Below, piece by piece: positions 8,397 to 17,294 of a DNA stretch of 64,000 nt. The stretch comes from Streptomyces atroolivaceus (GTDB lineage Bacteria > Actinomycetota > Actinomycetes > Streptomycetales > Streptomycetaceae), in NCBI RefSeq assembly GCF_000717025.1, contig NZ_JNXG01000002.1:930001-994000 (forward strand), read 5' to 3'. The position numbers were made by a program, and so were the translations under genes. Numbering within the stretch: the stretch's first letter is position 1; each line of letters begins with the position of its first letter. The notes below the pieces were generated by a model. It was not told where the DNA came from. It made no database searches and saw only the letters and a program-made list of their open reading frames with translations.

Positions 8397-9409
8397 AAGT
8401 CGTCGTCGAAGCCGACGGACCCCTCCACGGCCACCTGGTAGGCGGAGGGGCGGCGCTCGAAGAAGTTCGTCAGCTCCTGCACCCCCTGGAGCTCCATGAA
8501 CGAGAACGGGTTCTCGGAACCGTAGAGCGGGGGGAAGCCGAGCCGGGTGAGGCGCTGGTCGGCGACGCACTCCAGGTACTGGCGCATCGACTCGGTGTTC
8601 ATCCCCGGCAGACCCTCGCCGCACAGGTCACGGCCGAACTGCAGCTCCGCCTCGACGGCTTCCTTCAGCATGTCGGTGACCTGCTGCTGGAGCTCGTCGT
8701 CGAAGAGGTCCGGCTCCTCCTTGCGGACGGTGTCCACGACCTCGAAGGCGAAGTTCATGTGCATCGTCTCGTCACGGAACACCCAGTTGGTGCCCGTGGC
8801 GAGACCGTGCAGCAGACCGCGCGAGCGGAACCAGTAGACGTACGCGAACGCGCCGTAGAAGAACAGTCCCTCGATGCACGCGGCGAAGCAGATCAGGTTG
8901 AGCAGGAAGCGCCGGCGGTCGGCCTTCGTCTCCAGTCGCTCGATCTTCTCGACCGAGTCCATCCACCGGAAGCAGAACTGCGCCTTCTCGCGGATCGAGG
9001 GGATCTCCTCGACCGCGTCGAAGGCCGCCGCGCGGTCCTCCGGGTCGGGCAGATAGGTGTCGAGCAGCGTCAGGTAGAACTGGACGTGCACGGCCTCCTC
9101 GAACAGCTGACGCGACAGGTACAGCCGCGCCTCGGGGGAGTTGATGTGCTTGTAGAGCGTCAGCACCAGGTTGTTGGAGACGATCGAGTCGCCCGTCGCG
9201 AAGAAGGCGACCAGCCGGCCGATCATGTGCTGCTCGCCGGGCGAGAGCTTGGCGAGGTCGGCCACGTCGGAGTGGAGGTCGACCTCCTCCACGGTCCAGG
9301 TGTTCTTGATCGCGTCCCGGTAGCGTTCGTAGAAGTCCGGGTAGCGCATGGGACGCAGGGTCAGTTCGAAGCCCGGGTCGAGCAGGTTCTTGTTCTCGTG
9401 GGAGCTCAT
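8393..9409 (-). CDS. nrdB: Class Ia ribonucleoside-diphosphate reductase small subunit
   Basis: Carries the diferric-tyrosyl radical cofactor that starts ribonucleotide reduction in NrdA. The 338-aa protein has the iron ligands Asp74, Glu105 and His108 in the first helices (ATGDS; EEAVHVQFY) with the radical tyrosine at 112 four residues after the histidine, and the second ligand set including DETMHMNF. The ATG overlaps the nrdA stop by 1 bp (TAATG), so the subunits are co-translated. The oxygen-dependent enzyme is the alternative to the B12-dependent class II reductase in Streptomyces. Confidence 0.96.
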   Translation of the reverse strand: MSSHENKNLLDPGFELTLRPMRYPDFYERYRDAIKNTWTVEEVDLHSDVADLAKLSPGEQHMIGRLVAFFATGDSIVSNNLVLTLYKHINSPEARLYLSRQLFEEAVHVQFYLTLLDTYLPDPEDRAAAFDAVEEIPSIREKAQFCFRWMDSVEKIERLETKADRRRFLLNLICFAACIEGLFFYGAFAYVYWFRSRGLLHGLATGTNWVFRDETMHMNFAFEVVDTVRKEEPDLFDDELQQQVTDMLKEAVEAELQFGRDLCGEGLPGMNTESMRQYLECVADQRLTRLGFPPLYGSENPFSFMELQGVQELTNFFERRPSAYQVAVEGSVGFDDDF

Positions 9410-11802
9410 TACTGGCAGGCCTCGCAGGACTCGGGGTTTTCGAGGGAGCAGGCGATCGCGTCCGCGTCGGGAGCGGAGGCCTGCTGTACGGGGATCGGGG
9501 TGGCGGCGGCCGTCCCGGACGCCGCGCGCGCGATCCGGGTGGCCGGACGCGACCGCAGGTAGTACGTCGTCTTCAGCCCCTGCTTCCAGGCGTACGCGTA
9601 CATGGAGGAGAGCTTGCCGATCGTCGGCGTCTCCAGGAACAGGTTCAGCGACTGGCTCTGGTCGAGGAACGGCGTACGGGCCGCCGCCATGTCGATCAGG
9701 CCGCGCTGCGGGATCTCCCACGCCGTGCGGTACAGCGCCCGCACGTCCTCGGGGATCCAGGCGAAGCCCTGTACGGAGCCGCTGGCCTCGCGGAGCGCCT
9801 CACGGGTCCGGGCGTCCCAGACGCCGAGCTTCTTCAGCTCGTCCACCAGGTAGGCGTTGACCTGGAGGAACTCCCCGCTGAGCGTCTCGCGCTTGAAGAG
9901 GTTGGAGACCTGCGGCTCGATGCACTCGTACACCCCGGCGATCGAGGCGATCGTCGCCGTCGGTGCGATGGCGAGCAGCAGGGAGTTGCGCATCCCGGTC
10001 TTCGCGACGCGGGCACGCAGCGCGTCCCAGCGCTCCGGCCAGTTCGGCTCGGTGTCGTAGTGGTCCGGGTGCAGCACTCCCCGGGCGGCGCGGGTCTCGG
10101 ACCAGGCGGGCAGCGGGCCTGACCTTTCCGCGAGGTCGCAGGACGCCTCGTAGGCGGCGAGCATGATCCGCTCGGAGATCCGGGTGGACAGCGCGCGGGC
10201 CTCGGGGGAGTCGAACGGCAGGCGGAGCTTGAAGAAGACGTCCTGCAGGCCCATAGCGCCCAGGCCCACCGGGCGCCAGCGGGCGTTGGACCGGCCGGCC
10301 TGCTCGGTCGGGTAGAAGTTGATGTCCACGACGCGGTCGAGGAAGGTCACCGCGGTGCGGACCGTGGCGTCCAGCCGCTCCCAGTCGATGGTGCCGTCGG
10401 TGACGAAGGCGCCGAGGTTGACCGAGCCCAGGTTGCAGACGGCCGTCTCACCGTCGTCGGTGACCTCCAGGATCTCGGTGCAGAGATTCGAGGAGTGGAC
10501 GACGCGGCCCGGCTCGGCGGTCTGGTTCGCCGTGCGGTTGGAGGCGTCCTTGAACGTCATCCAGCCCTGGCCGGTCTGCGCGAGGGTGCGCATCATGCGG
10601 CCGTACAGCTCACGCGCCGGCATGGTCTTGCGGGCCAGCCCCTTGGCCTCGGCGGCACGGTACGCGGCGTCGAACTCGTCGCCCCACAGGTCCACGAGCT
10701 CGGGGGCGTCGGCCGGGGAGAACAGCGACCACTCCGTGTCCGCGTCGACGCGGCGCATGAACTCGTCCGGGATCCAGTGCGCCAGGTTGAGGTTGTGCGT
10801 ACGCCGCTGGTCCTCGCCGGTGTTGTCGCGCAGCTCCAAGAACTCCTCGATGTCCGCGTGCCAGGTCTCCAGGTAGACGGCGGCGGCGCCCTTGCGCCGG
10901 CCGCCCTGGTTGACCGCGGCGACCGAGGCGTCCAGCGTCTTCAGGAACGGGACGATGCCGTTGGAGTGCCCGTTGGTGCCACGGATGAGTGAACCCCGGG
11001 CGCGGATACGGGAGTACGAGAGTCCGATGCCGCCCGCGTGCTTGGAGAGGCGCGCCACCTGGTGGTAGCGGTCGTAGATCGAGTCGAGCTCGTCCAGCGG
11101 CGAGTCCAGCAGGTAGCAGGACGACATCTGCGGGTGACGGGTGCCGGAGTTGAAGAGGGTGGGGGAGGAGGGCAGGTAGTCGAGCCTGTTCATCAGGCCG
11201 TACAGCGCGGCCACTTCCTCGAGGGCGCGCTCGGAGGTGCCCTCGGCGAGTCCGGCGGCGACGCGCAGCATGAAGTGCTGCGGGGTCTCGACGACCTGGC
11301 GGGTGAGCGGGTGGCGCAACAGGTAGCGGCTGTGCAGGGTCCGCAGCCCGAAGTAGCCGAAGCGGTCGTCGGCGCCGTCGGCGAGCGCCCGGTCGACCAG
11401 CGCGTCGAGGGCGGCGGCGTGCAGCGTGACGAACTCGGCCGTACGGTCCGCGATCAGCCCCTCGCGATGCCCGACGGCGACCGATGCCGAGAAGGAGACA
11501 GCGCCCTGGCCGGCCGCCTCGTCGGCGATGGCCCGGGTGAGCAGCCGGGCGGCGAGCCGGGAGTAGGCCGGGTCCTCGGAGATCAGGCCGGCGGCGGCCT
11601 CGGTGGCCAGCGAGCGCAGCTCTGCCTCGTCCGACCGGGCGTTGCGGCCGCGCAGCGCGGCGGCGGCGACCCGCCCGGGGTCGGTGTCGGGCAGATCGGC
11701 GGTGAGGCCGGTCAGGGTCCGCAGCAGTGCGGTCCCGGGCGCGTCGGTCGTGCGGCCTTCGGATTCCGTGGCTGAAACCGGGTCGGCTGGCGCGATGGTC
11801 AC
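9409..11802 (-). CDS. nrdA: Class Ia ribonucleoside-diphosphate reductase large subunit
   Basis: Catalytic subunit making deoxyribonucleotides from NDPs. The 797-aa protein shows SSPTLFNSG and SSCYLLD with a redox cysteine, the catalytic loop NLCTEI (thiyl cysteine and glutamate), and a C-terminal swinging pair in SCEACQ that is re-reduced by thioredoxin. The first ~100 residues are Ala-rich and poorly conserved; the N-terminal ATP-cone consensus is not obvious to me. The start is GTG (11800-11802), preceded by GAGGGA-like bases. Expression is expected to be controlled by the cobalamin riboswitch and by NrdR. Confidence 0.96.
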   Translation of the reverse strand: MTIAPADPVSATESEGRTTDAPGTALLRTLTGLTADLPDTDPGRVAAAALRGRNARSDEAELRSLATEAAAGLISEDPAYSRLAARLLTRAIADEAAGQGAVSFSASVAVGHREGLIADRTAEFVTLHAAALDALVDRALADGADDRFGYFGLRTLHSRYLLRHPLTRQVVETPQHFMLRVAAGLAEGTSERALEEVAALYGLMNRLDYLPSSPTLFNSGTRHPQMSSCYLLDSPLDELDSIYDRYHQVARLSKHAGGIGLSYSRIRARGSLIRGTNGHSNGIVPFLKTLDASVAAVNQGGRRKGAAAVYLETWHADIEEFLELRDNTGEDQRRTHNLNLAHWIPDEFMRRVDADTEWSLFSPADAPELVDLWGDEFDAAYRAAEAKGLARKTMPARELYGRMMRTLAQTGQGWMTFKDASNRTANQTAEPGRVVHSSNLCTEILEVTDDGETAVCNLGSVNLGAFVTDGTIDWERLDATVRTAVTFLDRVVDINFYPTEQAGRSNARWRPVGLGAMGLQDVFFKLRLPFDSPEARALSTRISERIMLAAYEASCDLAERSGPLPAWSETRAARGVLHPDHYDTEPNWPERWDALRARVAKTGMRNSLLLAIAPTATIASIAGVYECIEPQVSNLFKRETLSGEFLQVNAYLVDELKKLGVWDARTREALREASGSVQGFAWIPEDVRALYRTAWEIPQRGLIDMAAARTPFLDQSQSLNLFLETPTIGKLSSMYAYAWKQGLKTTYYLRSRPATRIARAASGTAAATPIPVQQASAPDADAIACSLENPESCEACQ

Positions 11803-11924
11803 TGGGGCTATCCCTCGCTCGGCTCAGGGCCTGCGGGAGCGGGGCAGCCGGGCACGGCCGCGCCCGGGGAGGGGCAGCGCGGTGCACGGCGTCCACCGGC
11901 CCTCCGCGGGGCCCGGACGTCTCG

Positions 11925-12060
11925 GCGTCCGGTTCGGTCGAACCGGACGCACTGTCGACAGGTCTTCGGACTTCGGGGTGCGGAAAAGCACACCGATCAC
12001 ACCGTTGCGGGACAGTTCCGGATTCGCACCGGATTCCCCTGCGGCGACAGCGAGGTCGAG
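11925..12060 (-). promoter_or_regulatory. Adenosylcobalamin (B12) riboswitch upstream of nrdA
   Basis: Read on the minus strand, the leader contains GGGAATCCGGTGCGAATCC and CCCGCAACGGTG (12000-12044), then AAGTCCGAAGACCTGTCG (11956-11974), the conserved core and B12 box of cobalamin riboswitches. Downstream, a stem of 11 bp (GCGTCCGGTTC with loop GGTC, 11925-11950) is a candidate expression platform about 120 nt before the nrdA start. Switching off the class Ia reductase when B12 is available is established for S. coelicolor nrdABS. Confidence 0.93.
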
Positions 12061-12063
12061 CAT

Positions 12064-12101
12064 ACATGTGGGGGCTCCTGATTGAAGAAGCCCCCACATG
12101 T
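12064..12101 (-). promoter_or_regulatory. nrdA promoter region: 13-bp inverted repeat, candidate tandem NrdR boxes
   Basis: ACATGTGGGGGCT (12064-12076) and its complement (12089-12101) form a perfect 13-bp dyad with a 12-nt loop. Each arm contains a CCCCACATGT element; the centres are 32 bp apart, about three helical turns, as expected for paired NrdR boxes. On the minus strand a -10-like TATGCT follows a weak CTTCAA at 17 bp, so the promoter overlies the dyad. The hairpin could alternatively terminate transcription from the upstream GNAT gene. Confidence 0.55.
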
Positions 12102-12116
12102 TGTGTCGGCGCTACG

Positions 12117-12617
12117 TCAGAGCTCCAGCCGGAATGTCAGGAGTGGAAGGTCCGGCAGAGGGCACCAGTCCCGCTCAGGGGTCCGTACGAAGCCCAGGCG
12201 CCGGTAGAGGCGGTGGGCCCCCGGCATGGACCGCTGCGTCGACAGGACGAGCCCGGAGAGCCCTTCGGCAGCTCGGGCCCGGTCGACGCAGGCCCGTACG
12301 AGCGCCTCGCCGGCACCCCGCCCACGGGCCTCGGGGGAGACGGCCAGCATCCGGAACTCGGCCTCGTCCTCCCCGGCGATGTCCGCCCACGGGCTGCCGG
12401 GTGCGACGTAGGTGACGCCGCCCAGCAGCCGGCCGTCGGCGTCCAGCGCGACCAGCACCTCGGCCTCGGCCGCCCGCCGCCCCACCGCGCGCAGCTGTTC
12501 CAGGTAGGGGTCGTCGGCGCCGAGGTCCAGGAGCCCGTCGCCCAGATACGCCTGGGCGGTGAGCTCGCCCAGCTCCTCGAACTCAGCGGGCCGGGCCTGC
12601 CTGATCGATACGTCCAT
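12117..12617 (-). CDS. GNAT-family N-acetyltransferase
   Basis: A 166-aa single-domain acetyltransferase. The acetyl-CoA loop is seen as SPEARGRGAGEALV (Q/RxxGxG/A) after a beta-strand EFRMLAV, and the C-terminal HRLYRRLGFVRTPERDW is the typical alpha4-beta7 region. The acceptor substrate is unknown. It sits upstream of nrdA on the same strand but is separated by a dyad and the nrdA promoter. Confidence 0.85.
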   Translation of the reverse strand: MDVSIRQARPAEFEELGELTAQAYLGDGLLDLGADDPYLEQLRAVGRRAAEAEVLVALDADGRLLGGVTYVAPGSPWADIAGEDEAEFRMLAVSPEARGRGAGEALVRACVDRARAAEGLSGLVLSTQRSMPGAHRLYRRLGFVRTPERDWCPLPDLPLLTFRLEL

Positions 12618-12697
12618 GGGCGGCAGTCTGCCGCAGGCCGCGCGCCCGGCGCGCCCCGGTTTCCGGACCGGGCCTCCCGTCGGGCCCCGGACACGAA

Positions 12698-12731
12698 GCC
12701 GCCCCGGCAGGGCGGGCCCTGCCGGGGCGGC
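12698..12731. terminator. Hairpin terminator between symporter and GNAT genes
   Basis: Perfect 16-bp stem (GCCGCCCCGGCAGGGC and complement) with a GG loop, 25 bp beyond the stop of the minus-strand symporter gene. Confidence 0.8.
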
Positions 12732-12755
12732 GACGTTCCGTGACTGCTGTGAGGG

Positions 12756-14390
12756 TCAGTGACCGCCCGGGGCGCCCGCCGTGGCCGGCGGGAGCTCGGC
12801 CTTCACGCCCGGGTCGCCGACGTCCGCCGTGTAGTCGGACGGAGAGGTCTCGTCCACACCGGCCGGGGCCTTCATCGCGTTGAGGACGAAGGTCAGCACG
12901 ACCACGACGACGAGGTTCAGCACGAACGCGGTGAGACCGATGTAACCGATCTCGCCGATGCCCGGGATCTCCTTCGAGGACCCGCCGAAGTGCTTCTGGG
13001 TCGGGCTGGCGACGCCGTACGCGGCCACCGTGCCGTAGAGCATGCCGACCGCCCAGCCCGCGATCAGGGCCCAGCGGTGGAACCAGCGGGTGAACAGGCC
13101 ACCCACCAGGGCGGGCATCGTCTGGAGGATCCAGATGCCGCCCAGCAGCTGGAAGTTGATCGCGACCGTCTTGTCCATGGTGAGGACGAAGAGGAGGGCG
13201 CCGACCTTGACGAAGAGCGAGACCAGCTTGGAGACCCTGGTCTCCTGGGCGGGGGTCGCGTCGGGCTTGATGAAGTCCTTGTAGATGTTGCGGGTGAAGA
13301 GGTTCGCCGCGGCGATCGACATGATCGCGGCCGGCACCAGGGCACCGATGCCGATCGCGGCGAAGGCCACGCCCGCGAACCAGTCGGGGAACATCGTCTC
13401 GAACAGCTGGGGGATGGCGAGCTGTCCGTTGTCCACCTTGATCCCGGCGGCGATCGCCATGAATCCGAGCAGCGCCAGCAGGCCCAGCATCAGCGAGTAC
13501 AGCGGAAGGATCGTGGTGTTGCGCCGGATCACCTCACGGCTGCGGCTGGAGAGCGTCGCCGTGATCGAGTGCGGGTACATGAAGAGGGCCAGCGCCGAAC
13601 CCAGGGCCAGCGTGGCGTAGCCCCACTGCCCCATGTCGCCGGGCACCAGCGAACCGCGCGGCTGGCCCGTCGCCGGGTTCGGCTGCGCGAACGCCTCGCT
13701 CGCCTTGGCGAAGATGTCGTCGAACCCGCCGAGCTTGATGGGGATGTAGATGATCGCCACGGCGATGACCAGGTAGATCAGGCCGTCCTTGACGAACGCG
13801 ATGAGCGCCGGCGCGCGCAGACCCGAGGAGTAGGTGTACGCCGCGAGGACGGCGAACGCGATCAGCAGCGGCAGGTCCTTGATGAACCAGTGCGTGGTCT
13901 CGCCGCCACCGACGCCCATGACGTCCAGCACGGCCTGGATGCCGACCAGCTGGAGCGCGATGTACGGCATCGTGGCGAGGATGCCGGTGAGGGCGACCGC
14001 CAGCGAGAGCCCCTTCGAGCCGAAGCGGCCGCGGACGAAGTCCGAGGTGGTGACGTAGCCGTGCTTGTGCGAGACCGACCACAGGCGCGGCAGGAAGGTG
14101 AAGATCAGCGGGTAGACGAGGATCGTGTACGGGACGGCGAAGAATCCGGCCGCGCCTGCCGCGTAGATCGCCGCGGGCACGGCGACGAACGTGTACGCCG
14201 TGTAGAGGTCGCCGCCGAGCAGGAACCAGGTCACCCAGGTGCCGAACGACCGTCCGCCCAGCCCCCATTCGTCGAGGCTGGCCTCGTTCTCGGCCTTGCG
14301 CCAGCGCGAGGCCATGAAGCCGATGATCGTGACGGCCAGGAAGAAGAAGATGAATACGGCGAGTGCTACGCCGTTCACGCCGTCCTTCAT
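12756..14390 (-). CDS. Sodium:solute symporter (SSS family, monocarboxylate type)
   Basis: A 544-aa inner-membrane transporter with about 13 hydrophobic segments. The start VNGVALAVFIFFFLAV, the motif WGLGGRSFGTWVTWFLLGGD and the core region GALVPAAIMSIAAANLFTRN are characteristic of SSS carriers; the closest group I recognise is MctP-like permeases for short organic acids such as acetate, lactate or pyruvate, with substrate unproven. It is preceded by and overlaps (ATGA) a DUF3311 small membrane protein, the usual partner in actinomycetes. Confidence 0.85.
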   Translation of the reverse strand: MKDGVNGVALAVFIFFFLAVTIIGFMASRWRKAENEASLDEWGLGGRSFGTWVTWFLLGGDLYTAYTFVAVPAAIYAAGAAGFFAVPYTILVYPLIFTFLPRLWSVSHKHGYVTTSDFVRGRFGSKGLSLAVALTGILATMPYIALQLVGIQAVLDVMGVGGGETTHWFIKDLPLLIAFAVLAAYTYSSGLRAPALIAFVKDGLIYLVIAVAIIYIPIKLGGFDDIFAKASEAFAQPNPATGQPRGSLVPGDMGQWGYATLALGSALALFMYPHSITATLSSRSREVIRRNTTILPLYSLMLGLLALLGFMAIAAGIKVDNGQLAIPQLFETMFPDWFAGVAFAAIGIGALVPAAIMSIAAANLFTRNIYKDFIKPDATPAQETRVSKLVSLFVKVGALLFVLTMDKTVAINFQLLGGIWILQTMPALVGGLFTRWFHRWALIAGWAVGMLYGTVAAYGVASPTQKHFGGSSKEIPGIGEIGYIGLTAFVLNLVVVVVLTFVLNAMKAPAGVDETSPSDYTADVGDPGVKAELPPATAGAPGGH

Positions 14391-14641
14391 GCGGACGCAC
14401 CCCCCTTGCGGGAGCGCTGGTCACGCTGCCACAGCTTGTACGCGATCATGGTGAGAGCGGTGGAGATGAGCACCCAGAGCATCTGGTACCAGTAGAAGAA
14501 CGGGATGCCGATGAAGGTCGGTTCGACCTTCGCGTACGAACTGACCCAGAGCATCGCCACGAACGGGGCTATCAGGCACACCGCGATGACCACCCTCATG
14601 GGTGTCACCGTCGGTGGTTTCGCATCGGTTTCTTCTGGCAT
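14387..14641 (-). CDS. DUF3311 small membrane protein
   Basis: 84 aa with two membrane segments (VVIAVCLIAPFVAMLWVSSY and YWYQMLWVLISTALTMIAY). DUF3311 proteins are encoded next to SSS-type transporters, and here the gene overlaps the symporter start by 4 bp, so it is probably an accessory subunit or assembly factor. The N-terminal ~15 residues are polar and Pro/Thr-rich. Confidence 0.8.
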   Translation of the reverse strand: MPEETDAKPPTVTPMRVVIAVCLIAPFVAMLWVSSYAKVEPTFIGIPFFYWYQMLWVLISTALTMIAYKLWQRDQRSRKGGASA

Positions 14642-14767
14642 GTGGCGACTCCGTCCCCTCGCTGATCACCTGGTGCAATGCGCCAGAAATCTAGGCGAGA
14701 GCTCCGCCCACCGTCACCCCCCGTCCGCATTGCGGTCCTGCAACGGTCCGGTGTCGCCTGAAATGAC

Positions 14768-14795
14768 TGATCCCCCCGCGGACGCGGGGGGATCA
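14768..14795 (-). terminator. Terminator after dasR
   Basis: TGATCCCCCCGCG and its complement form a 13-bp stem with a 2-nt loop, 26 bp beyond the dasR stop. Confidence 0.8.
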
Positions 14796-14820
14796 GGGGC
14801 GCGGGGACCTCGGAAGGCCC

Positions 14821-15585
14821 TCAGTCAGTGGGACGCTTCAGGCGGGCCACGAACTTGTACCGGTCACCCCGGTAGACCGAACGCACCCACTCCACCGGTT
14901 CGCCGTCCCCGTCGATCGAGTGCCTGGACAGCATGAGCATCGGAAGGCCGACGTCCGTGCCGAGCAGCCCGGCCTCGCGCGGCGTGGCGAGCGAGGTCTC
15001 GATGGTCTCCTCGGCCTCGGCGAGCCGCACGTCGTACACCTCGGCCAGGGCGGTGTAGAGCGAGGTGTACTTCACCAGTGAACGGCGCAGCGCGGGGAAG
15101 CGTTTGGCCGAGAGGTGGGTGGTCTCGATGGCCATCGGTTCACCGCTGGCGAGCCGGAGCCGTTCGATCCGCAGCACCCGCCCGCCCGTCGTGATGTCCA
15201 GCAGCCCGGCGAGCGTGTCGTCCGCCGTGACGTAGCCGATGTCCAGCAGCTGGGAAGTGGGTTCCAGTCCCTGGGCCCGCATGTCCTCGGTGTACGAGGT
15301 GAGTTGCAGCGCCTGGGAGACCTTCGGCTTGGCGACGAAGGTGCCCTTGCCCTGGATGCGCTCCAGCCGGCCCTCGACCACCAGTTCCTGGAGGGCCTGG
15401 CGGACGGTGGTGCGCGAGGTGTCGAACTCCGCGGCCAGGGTCCGCTCGGGCGGCACCGGGGTGCCGGGCGGCATGGTGTCCGTCATCTCGAGGAGGTGGC
15501 GCTTGAGCCGGTAGTACTTCGGGACGCGTGCGGTGCGCGCACCCGCACCGGTCTCGCTCGTCACTCTGCCCCCGTCGGCGCCCAT
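14821..15585 (-). CDS. dasR: GntR/HutC-family global regulator DasR
   Basis: DasR represses chitin and N-acetylglucosamine uptake genes and affects development and antibiotics; phosphorylated amino sugars release it from DNA. The N-terminal winged helix (about residues 25-95; [46 protein letters not shown]) is followed by a UTRA ligand-binding domain (about 100-250). ATG 15585, with GGAAGG 7 bp upstream, gives 254 aa, the length I recall for the S. coelicolor protein; GTG 15564 is an alternative. It is divergent from dasA. Confidence 0.95.
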   Translation of the reverse strand: MGADGGRVTSETGAGARTARVPKYYRLKRHLLEMTDTMPPGTPVPPERTLAAEFDTSRTTVRQALQELVVEGRLERIQGKGTFVAKPKVSQALQLTSYTEDMRAQGLEPTSQLLDIGYVTADDTLAGLLDITTGGRVLRIERLRLASGEPMAIETTHLSAKRFPALRRSLVKYTSLYTALAEVYDVRLAEAEETIETSLATPREAGLLGTDVGLPMLMLSRHSIDGDGEPVEWVRSVYRGDRYKFVARLKRPTD

Positions 15586-15742
15586 GGCCCGCCTTCCCGA
15601 CTGCTGCGTTGCTGCCGTCACCGGCTCCTCCGTCTGTCGCGGCTCACATGGTGGCACGGTCCGGTCACGGGTCGTCGCCCTCCCTCAGGTGTCGGTCCGA
15701 TAACGGACGCGAGTGCACTTCTTATACACCCTTGACACCCCT

Positions 15743-15782
15743 AAAGGTCTAGGCCAAGCTCCCGGTACTGGTCTAAACCATT
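15743..15782 (+). promoter_or_regulatory. dasA promoter with two DasR (dre) operators
   Basis: ACTGGTCTAAACCATT at 15767-15782 is a near-consensus dre (ACTGGTCTAGACCA type), and AAAGGTCTAGGCCAAG at 15743-15758 is a second, weaker copy 24 bp upstream. A TTGACA at 15732-15737 could be the dasA -35, which would put the operators over the -10 and start point. Confidence 0.85.
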
Positions 15783-15871
15783 AAAGACCAGGTCCCAGCC
15801 CCACAGGTAGCGCCAGGCGTACGTCTTCGCGGTGGGCGGGGGGTTGCTGGTATCCCTGAGGAGGGTGTGGC

Positions 15872-17170
15872 ATGAAGCGCAAGCTCATTGCGGCAGTAGG
15901 CGTCGCAGCGATGATGACCGGAATCGCGGCGTGTGGTGGGGACAGTGACGACAACGCCTCGAAGGACCCGAAGGACCGCACCGAGAGCCTGACGGTCTGG
16001 CTGATGGTCGACGCGCAGAGCACCTGGCCGGAGCTGGTCAAGGACGTCAACGCGCAGTTCAACAAGAAATACCCGAAGGTCAAGGTCAACGTCCAGTACC
16101 AGCAGTGGGCGGACAAGGCCAAGAAGCTCGACACGGCCCTCGGTGGCGACAAGTTCCCGGATGTCGTCGAGCTCGGCAACACCGAGACGATGCAGTACAT
16201 CCTCAACGGCGCCCTGGCCGAGATCGACCCCGAGAAGTACGACAACTCGGACACCTGGATCAAGGGCCTCAAGGACACCTGCACCTTCGAGGGCAAGCAG
16301 TTCTGCGTGCCCTACTACGCGGGCGCCCGTGTCGCGATCTACAACAAGGACATGCTCAAGAAGGGCACCGGCAGCGACGTCCTCCCGGAGACCGAGGCCG
16401 AGATGCTCACCGCACTCGACAAGGTCTCGGCGGAGTACAACAAGAAGGACAAGCGCTTCTCGTCCCTCTACCTGCCGGGACGTTACTGGTACGCGGCCAT
16501 GTCCTACGTCGCGGGCTACGGCGGTTCCATCGCCGAGTACGACGAGGGTGCGAAGGAGTGGAAGGGCAACCTCTCCTCGCCCGAGTCCCAGAAGGGCATC
16601 GAGCACTTCGTCAACCTGGTCAAGAAGTACAACAAGGCCGACCAGACGAAGGACGAGCAGGACCACGCCAACGTCATGGCCAACGAGAAGGCCGCCGTCC
16701 TGTACGGCAACGGCTGGGAGGCCGGCTCCGTCGTCGACGGCGCCAACAACGGCAACCCGAAGCTCGAGGGCAAGATCGGCACGGCCGGTATGCCCGGCCC
16801 GAACGGCAAGGCCCTCCCGTCCTTCATCGGCGGTTCGGACCTCGCGGTGACCGCCAAGTCGAAGGTCACCGACCTGGGCGAGGAGTGGGTCTCCCTCTTC
16901 ACCAGTGAGAAGTCGCAGGAGGTGCTCACCTCCAAGAACATCCTTCCGAACAACGAGAAGCAGCTCGAGCCGCTGAAGACCAAGCCGGAGACGGCCGCCG
17001 TCGCCAACGCCGTGCCGGACGCCTGGTTCACGCCGATCGCGCCGGGCTGGACCTCCATCGAGAAGGAGGAGGTCCTGGAGAACATGCTCCTGGAGATCCT
17101 CAAGGGCACCTCGGTGGCCGACGCCGCCAAGAAGGCCGACGCCAAGATCAACGAGCTGATCAACAAGTAG
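15872..17170 (+). CDS. dasA: Chitobiose ABC transporter substrate-binding lipoprotein DasA
   Basis: Binds N,N'-diacetylchitobiose outside the cell and delivers it to DasBC. The lipobox GIAAC places the lipidated cysteine at residue 21, followed by an acidic linker. The remaining ~410 residues are a CUT1-family solute-binding fold (LTVWLMVDAQ, PDVVELGNTE, VPYYAGARVAIYNKDML, NGWEAGSV). A strong GAGGAGG precedes ATG 15872. A hairpin with a T-tract after the stop may make dasA more abundant than dasBC. Confidence 0.95.
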   Translation: MKRKLIAAVGVAAMMTGIAACGGDSDDNASKDPKDRTESLTVWLMVDAQSTWPELVKDVNAQFNKKYPKVKVNVQYQQWADKAKKLDTALGGDKFPDVVELGNTETMQYILNGALAEIDPEKYDNSDTWIKGLKDTCTFEGKQFCVPYYAGARVAIYNKDMLKKGTGSDVLPETEAEMLTALDKVSAEYNKKDKRFSSLYLPGRYWYAAMSYVAGYGGSIAEYDEGAKEWKGNLSSPESQKGIEHFVNLVKKYNKADQTKDEQDHANVMANEKAAVLYGNGWEAGSVVDGANNGNPKLEGKIGTAGMPGPNGKALPSFIGGSDLAVTAKSKVTDLGEEWVSLFTSEKSQEVLTSKNILPNNEKQLEPLKTKPETAAVANAVPDAWFTPIAPGWTSIEKEEVLENMLLEILKGTSVADAAKKADAKINELINK

Positions 17171-17191
17171 TCCCCGGGCTTCGGCTCTCCA

Positions 17192-17231
17192 GGCGGGGGT
17201 CCGGCCGACACCGGGCCCCCGCCTCCCTTTT
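17192..17231 (+). terminator. Attenuator-like hairpin between dasA and dasB
   Basis: GGCGGGGGTCCGG (17192-17204) pairs with CCGGGCCCCCGCC (17211-17223), with one G-U pair, followed by TCCCTTTT. This resembles an intrinsic terminator inside the operon and could lower dasBC relative to dasA. Confidence 0.7.
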
Positions 17232-17294
17232 CTCAGGTAGAACGCCGTGATTCCCGGGTGCAGATCCCCGGAATCCCGATGGAAGGTCAGTCAC

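Larger units (their letters stand above)
11803..12116 (-). other. 314-bp nrdA leader, no protein-coding gene
   Basis: This gap holds, in transcript order, the promoter/dyad, the riboswitch aptamer, the expression-platform stem and about 120 nt of very G/C-rich leader with further short hairpins (for example CCGGGC near 11850-11870). I see no small gene. Confidence 0.7.

Noticed and set aside
12759..14495. 578-codon plus-strand open frame
   Set aside because: Exact antisense of the symporter with Arg/Glu/Asp-rich composition and no motif.
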